A stretch of 64,000 nt of DNA from Telmatactis stephensoni (Eukaryota; Cnidaria; Anthozoa; Actiniaria; Isophelliidae): the NCBI GenBank assembly GCA_029948255.1, contig JALIZF010001025.1, positions 1 to 64,000 on the forward strand, in the 5' to 3' direction. The notes beneath the pieces were generated by a model that worked only from the letters and a program-made list of their open reading frames with translations, did no database searches and was not told where the DNA came from. Each line of letters begins with the position of its first letter. Position 1 is the first letter of the stretch. The position numbers and the translations under genes are program-made. Positions 32,801 through 42,589 of the stretch are shown here, piece by piece.

Positions 32801-33219
32801 GCAAAAGACCTCTGTGTCATCAGATCGCCATAATGGTCTTTAAAGGTCGTGGTCTTTAGAGTCCACAGTGCTGACAGTGGTTCATTCGAAGACATAACTC
32901 CACGACTATCAAACAGACACCTAGTTTTGGTGGTCTCAATGTTTCCATTTAAAACGCTTCTAAAATCCGATGGAGTGGTTCGTTTCAAGACATAGGTAGC
33001 TCCTTCAAGACGACTGGCAAACAAACACCTAGTTTTGATTTCGATATTTCTGTTTAAAACGCTTCTAAAATCTGATGGAGTGGTTCGTTCGAAGACATGG
33101 GTAACTCCTTCACGACGACTGCCAAACAAACACCTACTTTTGATTTCTATATTTCTGTTTAAAACGTATCTAAAATCCGATGGAACTCTGAAAGATTCTT
33201 TAAATGCATATCTTAACAT
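29812..33219 (-). CDS. Helentron N-terminal protein with 2A-like motif, OTU and Helitron-like N domain (1135 aa)
   Basis: Order of parts: three 35-aa repeats (PSDFRSVLNRNIEIKTRC..., residues about 13-115); a run of seven-residue repeats of type LRDTKTI (about 155-215); a basic region; the 2A-like motif DVELNPGP at residues 380-387 (32059-32082); an OTU Cys-protease-like domain (GGGGDCFFKSVSHQLYG, about 415; later DEMHYVST); three RASKASD basic repeats; zinc-type ICSCCDQLYY with WVCKTCYNYL (about 690-740); and the Helitron-like N domain ending LFAMIRQLGTATLFCSFSSA. It ends CRLT at the point where the Rep segment with VTCAR-FD-type sequence normally follows, so a short deletion probably separates it from the next ORF. 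The two ORFs were likely one. Confidence 0.8.
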   Translation of the reverse strand: MLRYAFKESFRVPSDFRYVLNRNIEIKSRCLFGSRREGVTHVFERTTPSDFRSVLNRNIEIKTRCLFASRLEGATYVLKRTTPSDFRSVLNGNIETTKTRCLFDSRGVMSSNEPLSALWTLKTTTFKDHYGDLMTQRSFADLNNYFFQSNAKVLKDWNNILRDTKTILRDTNTILRDTKVVLRDTQKVIYDTDNVLQDTKKVIYDTDNVFQDNKTVLQDNEDEKLLKQTSVCYSLKNIVLETSVKAVCDTVHYQLANNVDIILPSRLARCQIKNSMQPVHIKSTLRLHSMKFRSREPSRISFKKIFAYLKNRKLRKKRKKALNNFFPVSSILYDITSNYKWWNVRFIKRQDAFYSKHFLQIKCPRTYFNVSRLNILLSRDVELNPGPVICNNRSLSLISNTSADFLLNYRMYRHGLRPLEVGGGGDCFFKSVSHQLYGDPSQHLAIRARAIAYLQENPERFIETILNRSWSQYLDSMSMQGTWADHIVIQAVADTMNLEINIIESHQQFSEITVVQAISHTVQNLRSIYLGHVDEMHYVSTLPILSQVNDGHHNISSVNTIPKESIQNVSKRKAFSRNLSKENNQPSDLNSQEKKAKDSEYMRNYRASKASQEYKDKRNAYQRANRASKASDKQRAKRKAYQRANRASKASDETKVNIKDYMKSYRTKKRSIAFYIGKFHKMISQGPLYICSCCDQLYYKHSVFNANKLRKQNPDSDKYLMNKISVNNIEWVCKTCYNYLSKNKFPPCAIANGMGFPSKPEFFDLNELECRLLAPRIAFQKLMQAPRGRQFKILGNIVNVPADVSNTVTMLPRLPNEIATIKVNLKRRLQYKSSALSLTVRPNKVIEAATWLVNNSDLYKEEGIILDEDWLNTFSVQLATDTESNEHIMILNEDEENSESDQPESDHDDWTEEEAEIPAGVTDTMLTSPDFVDDNERQAILNVAPAKGNRPLSVFRDEYSEELAYPGIFLGQKRPGPKERLVKVHYSDICKSELRMSDRRAAMNIENIFYKAKKLQMKILLGKSQVALRKCHNNDKSLKAGDLKQSEGLSKLIHHDEGYKFLRALRGSPPYFEKAKRDLFAMIRQLGTATLFCSFSSAETQWLHLLRILGKVVDHKSYSDNELENLNWEEKCRLT
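32059..32082 (-). other. 2A-like ribosome-skipping motif
   Basis: Codons for DVELNPGP preceded by LNILLSR, matching the D-x-E-x-N-P-G-P consensus exactly. If active, translation would skip between G386 and P387 and release the repeat-rich N-terminal segment from the OTU/Helitron part. Confidence 0.75.
32570..32760 (-). repeat. 21-bp coding minisatellite (heptad repeats)
   Basis: About nine units of 21 bp encode seven-residue repeats such as ILRDTKT and VIYDTDN. The plus-strand phrase TTTGGTATCCCGAAGGATA recurs in register. The 21-base period keeps several other frames open as well. Confidence 0.8.
32969..33200 (-). repeat. 105-bp coding tandem repeat
   Basis: Three copies at a 105-bp spacing encode PSDFR-VLNRNIEIK-RCLF-SR near the start of the Helentron protein. 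Confidence 0.8.
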
Positions 33220-33616
33220 TCGGTAAAAGCTGTGTGATTAGATCAAAATAAGGAAAGCAAAACATTGGTTTACTTACCGAAATGTCTTGATAACTTGATA
33301 TCGAAGCACATGTAAAAACGAGCCTTCGCTATAAGGGAGCGGTTTCTCTAAAGTTGCAGTTTCGTATGTCGGTCGGATTGGGTTCGTTATCAATGTTTAT
33401 CGAAAATTTATAAAAAAAAAAATGAAGTATAGCTATCAATAAAATAGTAATTTGTTATACCCGAAATACTTTTGATAAACAAGGCTCATCGTTGATTGGA
33501 GTGATTGGAATAACCATCTTAAACTGTCTCGGACAACATTCGCATCTTCGTAATGACCTCGGCAATGACCTCAGCAAAATCCGAATTACACTCACTCTTA
33601 CATACCCGATGACATA

Positions 33617-33651
33617 GTGCTTTACTGGCTTTATAAAAGCCAGTAAGCACA
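33617..33651. repeat. Palindrome at the right Helentron/LINE junction
   Basis: TTACTGGCTTT and AAAGCCAGTAA pair around ATA, extended by GTGC/GCAC with one extra T. It is likely the 5'-terminal stem-loop of the Helentron. Confidence 0.65.
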
Positions 33652-34250
33652 AAAATGACCTAAGTTGGAATACCCATGTCGACCTTATTACGTCTAAAGC
33701 CCAACAGATGTTAAATGTGCTTCATAGAACGTGTAAAGACATCAATGATATTACAACCAAGAAGCTGCTTTACATAAGTTGGGTGCGGTCACGATTAGAA
33801 TATGCTAGCGTGGTATGGTCGCCATTTTCTAAGCGGGATTTTGTTAAATTAGAGCCAACGTCGGGCCACTAGGCTAATACTAGGTAAGCAACTATCCGAG
33901 CATGAGCGCCTAATTAAGTTGAACCTTATGCCACTGCAGTATCGCAGACAATGTGCTGATTTGATTTTTTTTTCAAGTGTAGTAAGAGCTTAAATAGCTT
34001 AGATCTATCAAGATTTGTATCGTTTCGTTCGTGTGCCAAGCCACTACATAATATTGACTATTTATCTCTTAATGTCCCTTTTTCTCGAACTGAATCTTTT
34101 AAAAATGCGTACTTTATTAGAATCTGTCGTCTTTGGAACTCTCTCCCTCTTGAAATTAGGGAAGTTAACTCTCTACCTATTTTCCGTAAACGTCTGTATA
34201 ACTTCTACAAGAACAAATATAATGAAGAATATAATTTAGTTAGAACTTAA
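33651..34250 (+). pseudogene. LINE RT C-terminus (continuation after the Helentron)
   Basis: NDLSWNTHVDLITSKAQQML continues to LEYASVVWSPFSKRDFVKLE. Then a one-base change near 33857 leads to QRRATRLILGKQLSEHERLI, and another near 33985 to SLDLSRFVSFRSCAKPLHNI. It ends LWNSLPLEIREVNSLPIFRK ... NLVRT and a stop at 34250. These are the usual closing blocks of CR1/L2-type RT proteins. Confidence 0.75.
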
Positions 34251-34432
34251 CTAAATTTAACATAGTTTTATAATTTAGATCTATATATGTATTGCATGCC
34301 TTTAATTTGATGTAATTTATTTATTTTTATCTTGGTGGACTATTTTATGGAATCATTGAATTCTGTTTAGTCCTGCCTTGATACATTAGATTTACATATA
34401 ATTTATTAAATGTAATGTATTAGAAACTTGAT

Positions 34433-34460
34433 TAAATAAAAAATAAAAATAAAATAAAAA
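34433..34460 (+). repeat. LINE 3' A/T-rich tail
   Basis: AAATAAAAAATAAAAATAAA-type tail directly before the right 119-bp repeat. Confidence 0.6.
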
Positions 34461-34466
34461 ATACTG

Positions 34467-34586
34467 GCGCTACACGTCTCTGAAAACGAGTTGACCAAGT
34501 GCCGAGTAATGAATAAACATTGCTTTATATATCCTATTATCAATCCCCAGGGACCAAATTATCATAATGAAATGATTTTGAATAGG
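34467..34586 (-). repeat. 119-bp direct repeat, right copy
   Basis: Partner of 8371-8489, directly downstream of the LINE 3' tail. On the minus strand its open frame extends upstream to about 34620 as HPNFEVIKKFFPIQNHF before SLGIDNRIYKAMFIHYSALG, so this side keeps more of the presumed exon. Confidence 0.65.
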
Positions 34587-34683
34587 AAAAAACTTCTTGA
34601 TTACTTCAAAGTTTGGATGACTTATCTCCTATTGCCTATCGCCTCGAGTTCTGGTAACATTTGAATGCTATACTTGTATACCA

Positions 34684-34796
34684 TACCTATATCAGACATG
34701 GTACTTCCCATGTTTCTGCTCAAAACAAAAGCTGTTGCCAGCAGGAAAGAGGTCTTGTTGATTCCAAAATTGCTGGACAAATCAATGTATCTGGAT
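34684..34796 (-). CDS. Candidate exon, unidentified gene
   Basis: Acceptor GGTTATCCAG and donor GTATGGTATA bound an open stretch reading YIDLSSNFGINKTSFLLATA then FVLSRNMGSTMSDI. It is hydrophobic in the middle. It lies just upstream on the minus strand of the exon-like sequence in the 119-bp repeat, so it may belong to the gene that the transposon nest split. Confidence 0.3.
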
Positions 34797-34905
34797 AACC
34801 AAAGAGGACCAGAGGTTAATTCAATACATACATACATGCAATTAGAGAATCTGAAGATTTGGAGATAGAATTTTTATATGTCATGTATCCTACATAAATA
34901 AAAAT

Positions 34906-35046
34906 TCATCTTTTGCAAACGTCTTTGAGGTTTGCTTCCCTTAACAGATCTGGGGACAATGTTGTACAATAGATATGTACATTGTCGTCTGTCACGTAAA
35001 TCAGCTGTTGGTCTCTAGGTACCATTGAGCAGTTGTCGATGTGGAG
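34906..35046 (-). CDS. Candidate terminal exon (46 codons)
   Basis: Acceptor CTTATTCTCAG precedes LHIDNCSMVPRDQQLIYVTD then DNVHIYCTTLSPDLL, and the frame ends at TGA (34906). The codon run is open for its full length and looks like real protein. Its upstream exons were not found and I do not recognise the family. Confidence 0.4.
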   Translation of the reverse strand, partial: LHIDNCSMVPRDQQLIYVTDDNVHIYCTTLSPDLLREANLKDVCKR

Positions 35047-36790
35047 CTGAGAATAAGAAGACATTAATTAAGCTGTTTGCAGTAATATCAATGATGATCA
35101 TAGTAATGATAATTTTCCGAGCTACCAAAAAATAGGCCTTTTTACAACATGTTGGAATTATACAGCTCAATTTGGAGGCCAAAACAAAAGAGTTCCAATG
35201 TCCTGTTAGCTGGGAACGGGGAGAAATAAACACTCAAGTACCTTGGGGTTAGGTTTAGGGTTAGCATTAGGGAATACATTGTAAAAAAGCCCAAAACTAG
35301 CCCCAAAACTAGCCAAGCATCATTTGATCCCAACAAGACATGACCAAATGTGGCCATTCTCGTCCCCAGATTCAACTCATTCACCCCAAGTCAATGCAGA
35401 AGGGACGACAACCGAGGAGGGTCTGGAGATGACATTGAAATGGATGCAAAGGAGAGCGCAGCTGGCCTGGGCTGCCCTGGGAGGGTGAGGAGAGAGGAAC
35501 AAAAGTAATTATTTTATAAGGAATCATTCTGGACATTATCAAGCTTTCCAGCGACTTTTTAATTTTCCAACGTCATAGGTTCGAAAAATTTGAACTAAAA
35601 TTTAATTTCTCATCCAACCGATGTTATTCTAAATATGGTTTAGAACATTGTGTTTCGAACTTATTGCACAAAATGTTTTGTACTTCATTTTTCTCGCAGT
35701 TCTGAAATGCCTCTCTGAAATGTTGGTGGCCCGTAGGGCAATACAAACATCTGTGCTTGCCATTCTTCATTTGCACGTCATTCTTTGCATGTTAAAGTAA
35801 AATTTAATATCTCGTCCAATCAATTTTATTCTAAAATATGGTCTGGCAAACTGTGTTTCAAGATAATTTTTGAACATATATCGAAATAATTTGATGCACA
35901 AGATGTTTTTTTTGGAAAGAGTTGTTATGTCACAAAACGCAAATTCACACGCATGACAAGCCGTGGAAATCACTACAAAAGCCATGGAAATTACTACAAT
36001 TTCTTTCAAACTACTTCCCTGCCAGCAGGGAGCCCGGTTTTTAACTGCCATAAATAAAAGAATAAATCAATTATTATTTTGGGTTTCCTGTGTTGAGATT
36101 TGAAACGAGACGCTAATAATAGAGAGTTTCCGGTGATCGTAAATGCCAGTAACTTGAGAGGAGATTGCATGGGGTAACTTGAGAGCAATTTGAAATTCAA
36201 ATCTAATGTATCATTGTAACACACTCTCTTAGTAACAATCAGACTGAGTCAGACTGATTTTTATAGCTAAAAATTTTGGAGAGTTACATAGTTTTACTTG
36301 CTCTTTGACGTGGATGTACTTGAATTTTGTTTAGGACTAAGATAATTTTTCTATGACGTAGGTGCAAATGAAGATTACATTTCATCCTAAAAATCAGCAT
36401 ACAAAATCGCTAATATCTTTGCAACCAAAATTCGTATAAGCTCAAAATTCAGCAGATTTATATAGTTTTTCCAGTTCTTTCACATGAAAGTGCTAAAATT
36501 ATATTTAGATCTCAAGATTTGTTTTCGATGACGTCAGTGAAAGCCGAGAATAAACTCTTTGTTCTGAAAAAAAAACCAGGCCCTTTTCACTCTTTAGCTT
36601 TGTTTGCAAATTGCCATTTAGGACCACGGAACTATTTTAAAACATGTGAACCAAGAAACCACCTATCAGGAGTGGTATTTCACGGTCTTGAATGGAAAAC
36701 AAATGAGACACTGAAAAGGTCTATTGACAAACACCTTACCTTGTTTGAAAGGCACCAGTAGTCATCTATCTGGTGCCCGAGATGTTCACT
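35047..36790. other. Non-coding stretch with a diverged internal duplication
   Basis: No gene assigned. Segments near 35600 and 35800 resemble each other (AAAATTTAATTTCTCATCCA and AAAATTTAATATCTCGTCCA) and look like old repeat copies. A telomere-like GGTTAGGGTTAG phrase is at about 35248-35272. The part from 36500 is probably the 3' flank of the next gene. Confidence 0.35.
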
Positions 36791-37410
36791 TCAAGCATGC
36801 AACTGAGCAAACTGATTCTTCAAATAAATGTAGTAGTTGGCTACATCGCTTCCTGTGACGGCTCCACCAATACTCACAACTCCACCACCATGTTTCCGTT
36901 GGAGCGTTTCTTGAAGCTTTTGCTTCGAGTCAAAGGTACTGGCCGGTATGACGATCACACTGTTGGTTTAACAATATATCAATTAATTATAATAAAGACC
37001 ATGCTCAATTGATGGGCACATAACTACATAACAGGATGAATTATGAAAGAACCTCTAGGTGTCTAAAGTAATAATGCTCGGGTTAACAACTCAAGCAATA
37101 CCTTGATTGTAGTGCTCCATTTGGAGTCGGGACCCCACAAGAAGCCACCCAAAAGCACTCCTTGCCAATCGTAACTGTTTCATATAGAGGTTCGAGCTTG
37201 TTGAGTTTCAATGTGAAATCCCCAAATTCCATGTCGTCATCGCCCTCAGTCATCATGGTCCAACCATATTTGTTGTGAAATCGAGGTGTATGTAGGTCCT
37301 GAAAACAAAATATTTTCGATTTAGCTCAGTATGTTTTATTCTATCAATTCATCAAGGTCCTTTACTCTTACCTCTTCCTCACAGGGAATTGTTTCGGTCA
37401 ACTCTGCCAT
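36791..37410 (-). CDS. Small three-exon gene, 134-aa protein of unknown function
   Basis: Exon 1 (37372-37410) MAELTETIPCEEE; exon 2 (37102-37298) DLHTPRFHNKYGWTMMTEGD to PTPNGALQS; exon 3 (36791-36959) VIVIPASTFDSKQKLQETLQ to NYYIYLKNQFAQLHA and TGA. All junctions have GT/AG: donor GTAAGAG, acceptor TTGTTTTCAG, donor GTATTGC, acceptor AACCAACAG. Phases agree (0 then 2), giving exactly 135 codons with no lesion. The protein is soluble-looking, with an acidic DDDMEFGD patch, a Gly-rich HGGGVVSIGGAVTGSD segment and no signal peptide. I do not recognise it. The intact splicing and frame are the evidence that it is a real host gene. Confidence 0.75.
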
Positions 37411-37620
37411 GTTTAGCAATCAAAAACAAGAACTAGCAGACTTCTAGTAAGCTCTACTCCACCATGAGAGAAAAGACATCAAAGCTGGGGTTCTACGCTT
37501 TTTAAAAGTGTTAAGCAAGGATATTTGATACCATGATTACGAAAGAAGAAAAGAACGTTTGTGTCTTTGATCCTTTGATAGTATGTGTGAGACAGTCGCT
37601 GGCATCGTTCATGAATGAAT
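37341..37620 (-). repeat. Duplicated first-exon/promoter segment, copy A
   Basis: This 280-bp segment covers the start of intron 1, exon 1 and about 210 bp upstream. It recurs at 37867-38172 in the same orientation with a few substitutions. Confidence 0.85.
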
Positions 37621-37866
37621 GAGACTAGGTTTTTCCATTTGCGTTTTTGTGGTTTTAGGAAAATTTTTGAATCTCTCTTTCCATTTCACTGGTTCTCTTC
37701 GTTACTATACAGGACCAAAAGACCTTTTCTCGCCAAAGCACCAAATCCACACTGGTGAAAATTGGTTTAGTCAAACTTTTCCGTTTTTCCTAGAGCTTTC
37801 TCCACAAGTCCAGGAAAAAGGTGCAGAATTGTTCAATTTTTTGTAACAGGCACGACATTTGGCAAT

Positions 37867-38172
37867 CTATCAATTCATCAAGGTCCTTTACTCTTACCTC
37901 TTCCTCACAGGGAATTGGTTCGGTCAATTCTGCCATGTTTAGCAATCAAAAACAAGAACTAGCAGACTTCTAGTAACTTCTACTCCGCCACGAGAGAAAA
38001 AAATCAAAGCTAGGGTTCTACGCTTTTTAAAAGTGTTAAGCAAGGACATTTGTTACCGTGATTACGAAAGAAGAAAAGAACGTTTGTGTCTTTGAAAGAA
38101 GAAAAGAACGTTTGTGTCTTTGATCCTTTGATAGTAGGTGCGAGACAGTCGCTGGCATTGTTCACGAATGAA
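37867..38172 (-). repeat. Duplicated first-exon/promoter segment, copy B
   Basis: Second copy of 37341-37620. It contains an extra 30-bp tandem duplication of GAAAGAAGAAAAGAACGTTT... at 38064-38123. Confidence 0.85.
37898..37936 (-). CDS. Alternative first exon (MAELTEPIPCEEE)
   Basis: The upstream copy keeps an ATG, an open 13-codon frame with one change (T to P) and the GTAAGAG donor, so it could splice to exon 2 at 37298 in frame. No copy of exons 2 or 3 accompanies it. It could be an alternative promoter or an unused duplicate. Confidence 0.5.
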
Positions 38173-38219
38173 TCAAACAAAACACTGCTGTCTAAATCAG
38201 CATGGGGTAGTACTGACAT

Positions 38220-39327
38220 ATCAGGATTTTTCTGTTAACATTCTAACATATACATGGACAGGGGAACAGCGTTATACATGTGAGGGCACTAGGTAGAGAT
38301 TTTTTGGTTCTCAGCTTGTATCGACTCAACTCAACTACCCTTCAAGAAGAGTCCTCCCTTACCATAAAGGGGGACTCTGCTGGCAGGGTAAACAGCTTGA
38401 TAACTAACAACTAGATAGAGGTTCATGTCCCGGCTTAGTAATTCTGAAGGTGGAGCCACGCCCAGAAATTATATTTATTTTTAAGGCAATCATCAGAAAA
38501 TTGGAGCAGTTCTTTTCAACAAGTATTAATTGTATTATAATTGGGCTTTTACCTATTTTAGTTTTCTCAATATTTCGAAAACAAAGAGAGGTTATCAATT
38601 TCACCCTCATAGAAGTTAAGAGTTGCCTAAGCAAAGCAGTCAATGTATTCTTCATTGTAGATTTAGGTTAATTGATTTTCATCTAGTGTAAGATGGTTCT
38701 TCCAAAACTAAATGTGACAGCTTGTATTGTTTAGAGCAGTTGTGGTGTGTGGGGTCAGCTAGGTTTTTTACTTGGAATTTTAGATCACACCTACCACGCT
38801 TTTGTGGTAGTCAAAAGCCAGAAATGCAGACTTTTTTCCCTTTCTTTATCCCTTGCTCCTCCCCCTGCCTCTCTCCTGGGCCACCAAGGACACCACGTTT
38901 CAAGATTCATAAGAGTAGAAATCCAAATGTATTGACCCATGTCCACCTCCTATTAGAATGTCCATTTATAAGAGCGTGCTATAAATAAAGTGCTTGACTG
39001 AGACTAAAAGCAATGTTTTTGAAAAACGTGCATCTAACTTGTGCACTTAGAAGTGGTTACCAGTGGAGCTTTATTTAACTATATGTACCCTGACATAGGA
39101 AAATATAAGATCTTTTATAATTTTGTCTCTATTGCCAGTAAACTGTATCCCCAGTAAATAATGCAAGTTGGTGGACAAAAAATAATATTGTTCACCTGCA
39201 GTCCTCAAAGGTACCGGTAATTTGCCTTGTTTCTAAAAAAACTTGAGGGAAATTGTCTCTGCTCGCTGGGTAAATTTCATCAATTGCATTTGTTTAACTA
39301 TTATACATATTCAATTTCTATTTATAG
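38220..39327. other. Non-coding stretch, nothing recognised
   Basis: Only short ORFs without domains. No splice-bounded coding segment was convincing here. Confidence 0.4.
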
Positions 39328-39429
39328 GATTCAACTGATGATGACTATGAAGATTATGTCATCTGCAAAGCTTTGAGAACCAGTGAACTACGCTTTATCA
39401 TTGCCCTCCTCATACTTCTGTTGCCATGA
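39328..39429 (+). CDS. Candidate terminal exon, weak
   Basis: Acceptor TTCTATTTATAG followed by 33 codons DSTDDDYEDYVICKALRTSE then LRFIIALLILLLP and TGA. The acidic start and hydrophobic end look protein-like, but no upstream exon was found. Confidence 0.25.
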   Translation, partial: DSTDDDYEDYVICKALRTSELRFIIALLILLLP

Positions 39430-39953
39430 CCCATTTTATCATTTAAAAAAATGACCTTAACATGCTTGCATTGTAGGGAGGGACTCCATTGTAAAAGGAT
39501 AAGGAATTCTCATTGTATCTCTAAGGGGTAGAAATCAGTGATCTAGTAATGTTCTTGGGTGTTGGAATTTGTTAAGAGTTTATTTCTTGAGCCCATCGCA
39601 TATTATCTTATTATCAATTTGCCAACAAAATAATGTTGACCGTCCAATTTTTATGTTCATAACAATAGTGTTCATTAGCTTGTTTCAGTAGTTGTATCTC
39701 TTAAGGGTTAATAATGGTCTTGCCACATCCTTCTTACAAGAATTCCAGTGTCTTTTAGGAGTATTTTTGAAAGTTTCCAAAGCATTTCTCCAATCCTTTT
39801 ACAATGGAGCCCCTGCCTCTCCCCTCTGGGGCTTGCCATAAGTAACTCTATAATTAATTTTAGGAATTTAGGAATCTGATTAATGACATCCCTGTCTCGG
39901 ATATCAATTCCAGAAATTGCCAATTCAGAAGAAGGCCATTAAAGTGACTGTTA

Positions 39954-40670
39954 ATGGAATATTTCAAAATGCAGAGGAAATCAGTAAAGCTATCTCACTA
40001 TTGTTCTCAACAGCCATTAGCAGCTACTAATCTGTCAGCAGAAGGGGAGATATTAACAGCAATAAATGACATTGCAGCCAGACTAGACAAAAATCCGCAA
40101 TTGCCACTTCCTCGTCATGCTAGTGAATCATCGATCGCTAATGTTGCACGACAGATCAGCTATTCTGTGTTTGTTTCAATGTTTAGTGATGAGAACAACA
40201 ACATGTCACCACAACTACAGCTTAACAAATCCACTGATGCACCTTCACTACCACCCAACACTTTAGCAGCTTCCACACCACTGCCCACTAATCCACCTAC
40301 ATTACCACCTAACATTGTATCAACTATCACACCACAACCTACTAACATGTCTACATACACACTACCATCTAACATTAACACTGTCTCAGCTACCACACCA
40401 CAACTTACTAATTCACCTACAATACTACCTAACATTAACACTGTATCAGCTTCCACACCACAACTTACCAATCCACCTACAATATCACCTAACATTAACA
40501 CTGTCTCAGCTACCACACCACAACCCACTAATGCATCTACATGCACACGGCCACCTCACTTGCACATACAGACGTATGAAGTGTATCTAAGATACAAGAT
40601 GGTCAGTCCTTTGACAACTGGATTAGCAACCTTAAAATACCTAGACGTGTTGAAACCCTGGAAGAAATAA
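39954..40670 (+). CDS. Repeat-rich ORF (238 aa), uncertain
   Basis: Residues 1-80 are polar and helical-looking (LSAEGEILTAINDIAARLDK). Residues about 95-200 are Thr/Pro/Asn-rich repeats of 20 aa (NINTVSATTPQ-TN-PT). A Pro/Thr-rich repeat region after a short N-terminal part could be an extracellular or linker domain, or a chance frame kept open by the 60-bp repeat. No domain recognised; no clear splice sites. Confidence 0.3.
   Translation: MEYFKMQRKSVKLSHYCSQQPLAATNLSAEGEILTAINDIAARLDKNPQLPLPRHASESSIANVARQISYSVFVSMFSDENNNMSPQLQLNKSTDAPSLPPNTLAASTPLPTNPPTLPPNIVSTITPQPTNMSTYTLPSNINTVSATTPQLTNSPTILPNINTVSASTPQLTNPPTISPNINTVSATTPQPTNASTCTRPPHLHIQTYEVYLRYKMVSPLTTGLATLKYLDVLKPWKK
40256..40552 (+). 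repeat. 60-bp tandem repeat
   Basis: About three good copies and two diverged copies of a 60-bp unit containing CTAACATTAACACTGTCTCA and CACCACAACTTACTAAT. The period is a multiple of three. Confidence 0.8.
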
Positions 40671-40984
40671 AGATTATATGGGAAGTTGTAAAAGGTTCTG
40701 CCCTCCTTTAGGAGAATGTACTCAGAAGATGAGAACATACAGAATCTACATTCACAAACAAATTATTCTTCCATTTATAGTCAGAGGAAGTGTATTTATT
40801 CTATATACCAAAAGAGCAATTTCTGTGAAGAAGAGGTTAAATGTTAGTTATAAATCTTGTATCTTATTAGTATTTTATAGCTAAAACGTAGTTACTAATC
40901 TTGTCATTAGGATTGCATCGACGAATTATATCCATATTCATCCTCAAGTAGATGCTATAGGTTTTTCCTTAGATCAACAACCAT

Positions 40985-41329
40985 TTGTAATTCTTACATC
41001 ATCTAGTTAGAACCAGCTTGACGAATTAGCAACTAACGTCACAACTATGAAATGCTAATTAGTTAGTATAAATACATCTACCTTGTAACACAGATACACA
41101 GATAAGCAGATACACTTATACACTTAGGTGTACAGCAACTCAGTAGTCTGGATTGAGCTGACCTGGAGTACAGAAAACGGTCCGAGTAAGGAAAACCTTC
41201 TTAACGCCATGCTGTCTTAGGGAAAGCTCACTCTAGTTCTACTGGTTCTGTAAGTCCTACAGTTATCGAGTGCTCTACCTAATAAACAGCAGATCACAAC
41301 AACTGTGTCTACGCTAGTTCTCCCAACAA
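40985..41329 (+). repeat. Possible solo LTR, weak
   Basis: The segment starts TGTAATTC and ends CCCAACA. It contains a TATA-like TATAAATA (about 41068) and AATAAA (about 41281), and is followed by TTGTGGTCGAGAG, which could be a primer-binding-like site. No internal retroelement sequence or target duplication was seen. Confidence 0.2.
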
Positions 41330-41612
41330 GTTGTGGTCGAGAGAAAACAACTCCAATTTCTTCCCCGTAACAAAACTAGAAGTATACATTTTTGGGCGTG
41401 GCGCTACATCAGAAATTAGTCGGCATGTAATGTTTTATCATTGTGCCAATTTTCATGCTTGTAGCATAAAAACTGAACAATTCTGCACGATATTCCTGCA
41501 TTATTTTGGGTACACTTGCACAAATTCAATGTTATATGCATGGATAGCTAGAGACATACATTACGTAGATCTCTCGATTTGCGCTCGCGATATACAATCA
41601 AATATGAATTAA

Positions 41613-42588
41613 ATTAAAATTTAAGTTTCATGATCAGTTTGAATGTGCTCCGCATGCAGTATAGTAGTCTTTCAGGCAAAGTTTCTTTAGATAAAAGCTT
41701 AATAATTCCGATATATGAAAGTGCCTTTTCCTCAAAGGAGAAAAGGCCACTTATGGGTATACGCTTGCATAAATAAAGGTAAAATATACATATAGCATCA
41801 ATGTTATAAGATGGACTGAAAAACGTTTCATGTATATGAAACAAATGTATTGATTTTTTGTAATTATGATACATTTATCAATGCACGCTTATATCAGCTA
41901 GTGAGTGTGCTATCTGCGAAGCACGTACAACATAGAACATGCGGGATGGGAGATGTCATTATATTCTCATGCAAGCACGTAGTACCCGGTACAATTATTT
42001 TGTTGATCGTGCTATTACAGTCCAGAGCATTTCCCTTAAACTTGCAGAATTCAATCAAATATTTTGATCTTCTATTTTTGGTACGTTTGAAGAAACTACA
42101 ATACAAGGGTATTTTTGAAATCTTGAATTTGAATTGGATAATTATAGGCCGGTAGAAGTCGTATTCCCTAATATTAATGGTACAAACATCAAACAACTTG
42201 CAATTAAGTGTCATTTGCTTTTTTTCTTTGCACTACTTAAACTTTGTACGTAGAGTGATTGCACTTAAAATTGTACTTGTGAAATTGTACTAGCTAAATA
42301 ATGCTAAATAGCACTATTAAACAATGGAAGACAAACTGAGGATTTTTTGCTATTTAGATTTTGTACTTTTTTCACAGGTTTTATGATGAACGGTTTACTG
42401 AGTGCTTTCACTGTATATATACATAATACGCATGGCCTAGCTGCTTAGCTCGATTACTTTCTACTATCTTCTAAGCAGTTGTGCTCTCAATTCTTACAAT
42501 TACTTTAATATCTCATATATCCTATTAAACAGATGTTAATTGCCTTGTTGTAATTGAGTATGAGTAATCATAGCATACAGGGAATACA
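41613..42588. other. Non-coding stretch, nothing recognised
   Basis: Overlapping short frames on both strands without domains or good splice signals. Confidence 0.4.
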
Positions 42589-42589
42589 T

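Noticed and set aside
32514..32859. Two additional ORFs with Phe-Gly-Ile-Pro-Lys repeats opposite or beside the Helentron gene
   Set aside because: They are other frames of the 21-bp coding repeat.
35248..35272. Telomere-like GGTTAGGGTTAG sequence
   Set aside because: Only two to three units, in the middle of unrelated sequence; too short to be interstitial telomere.
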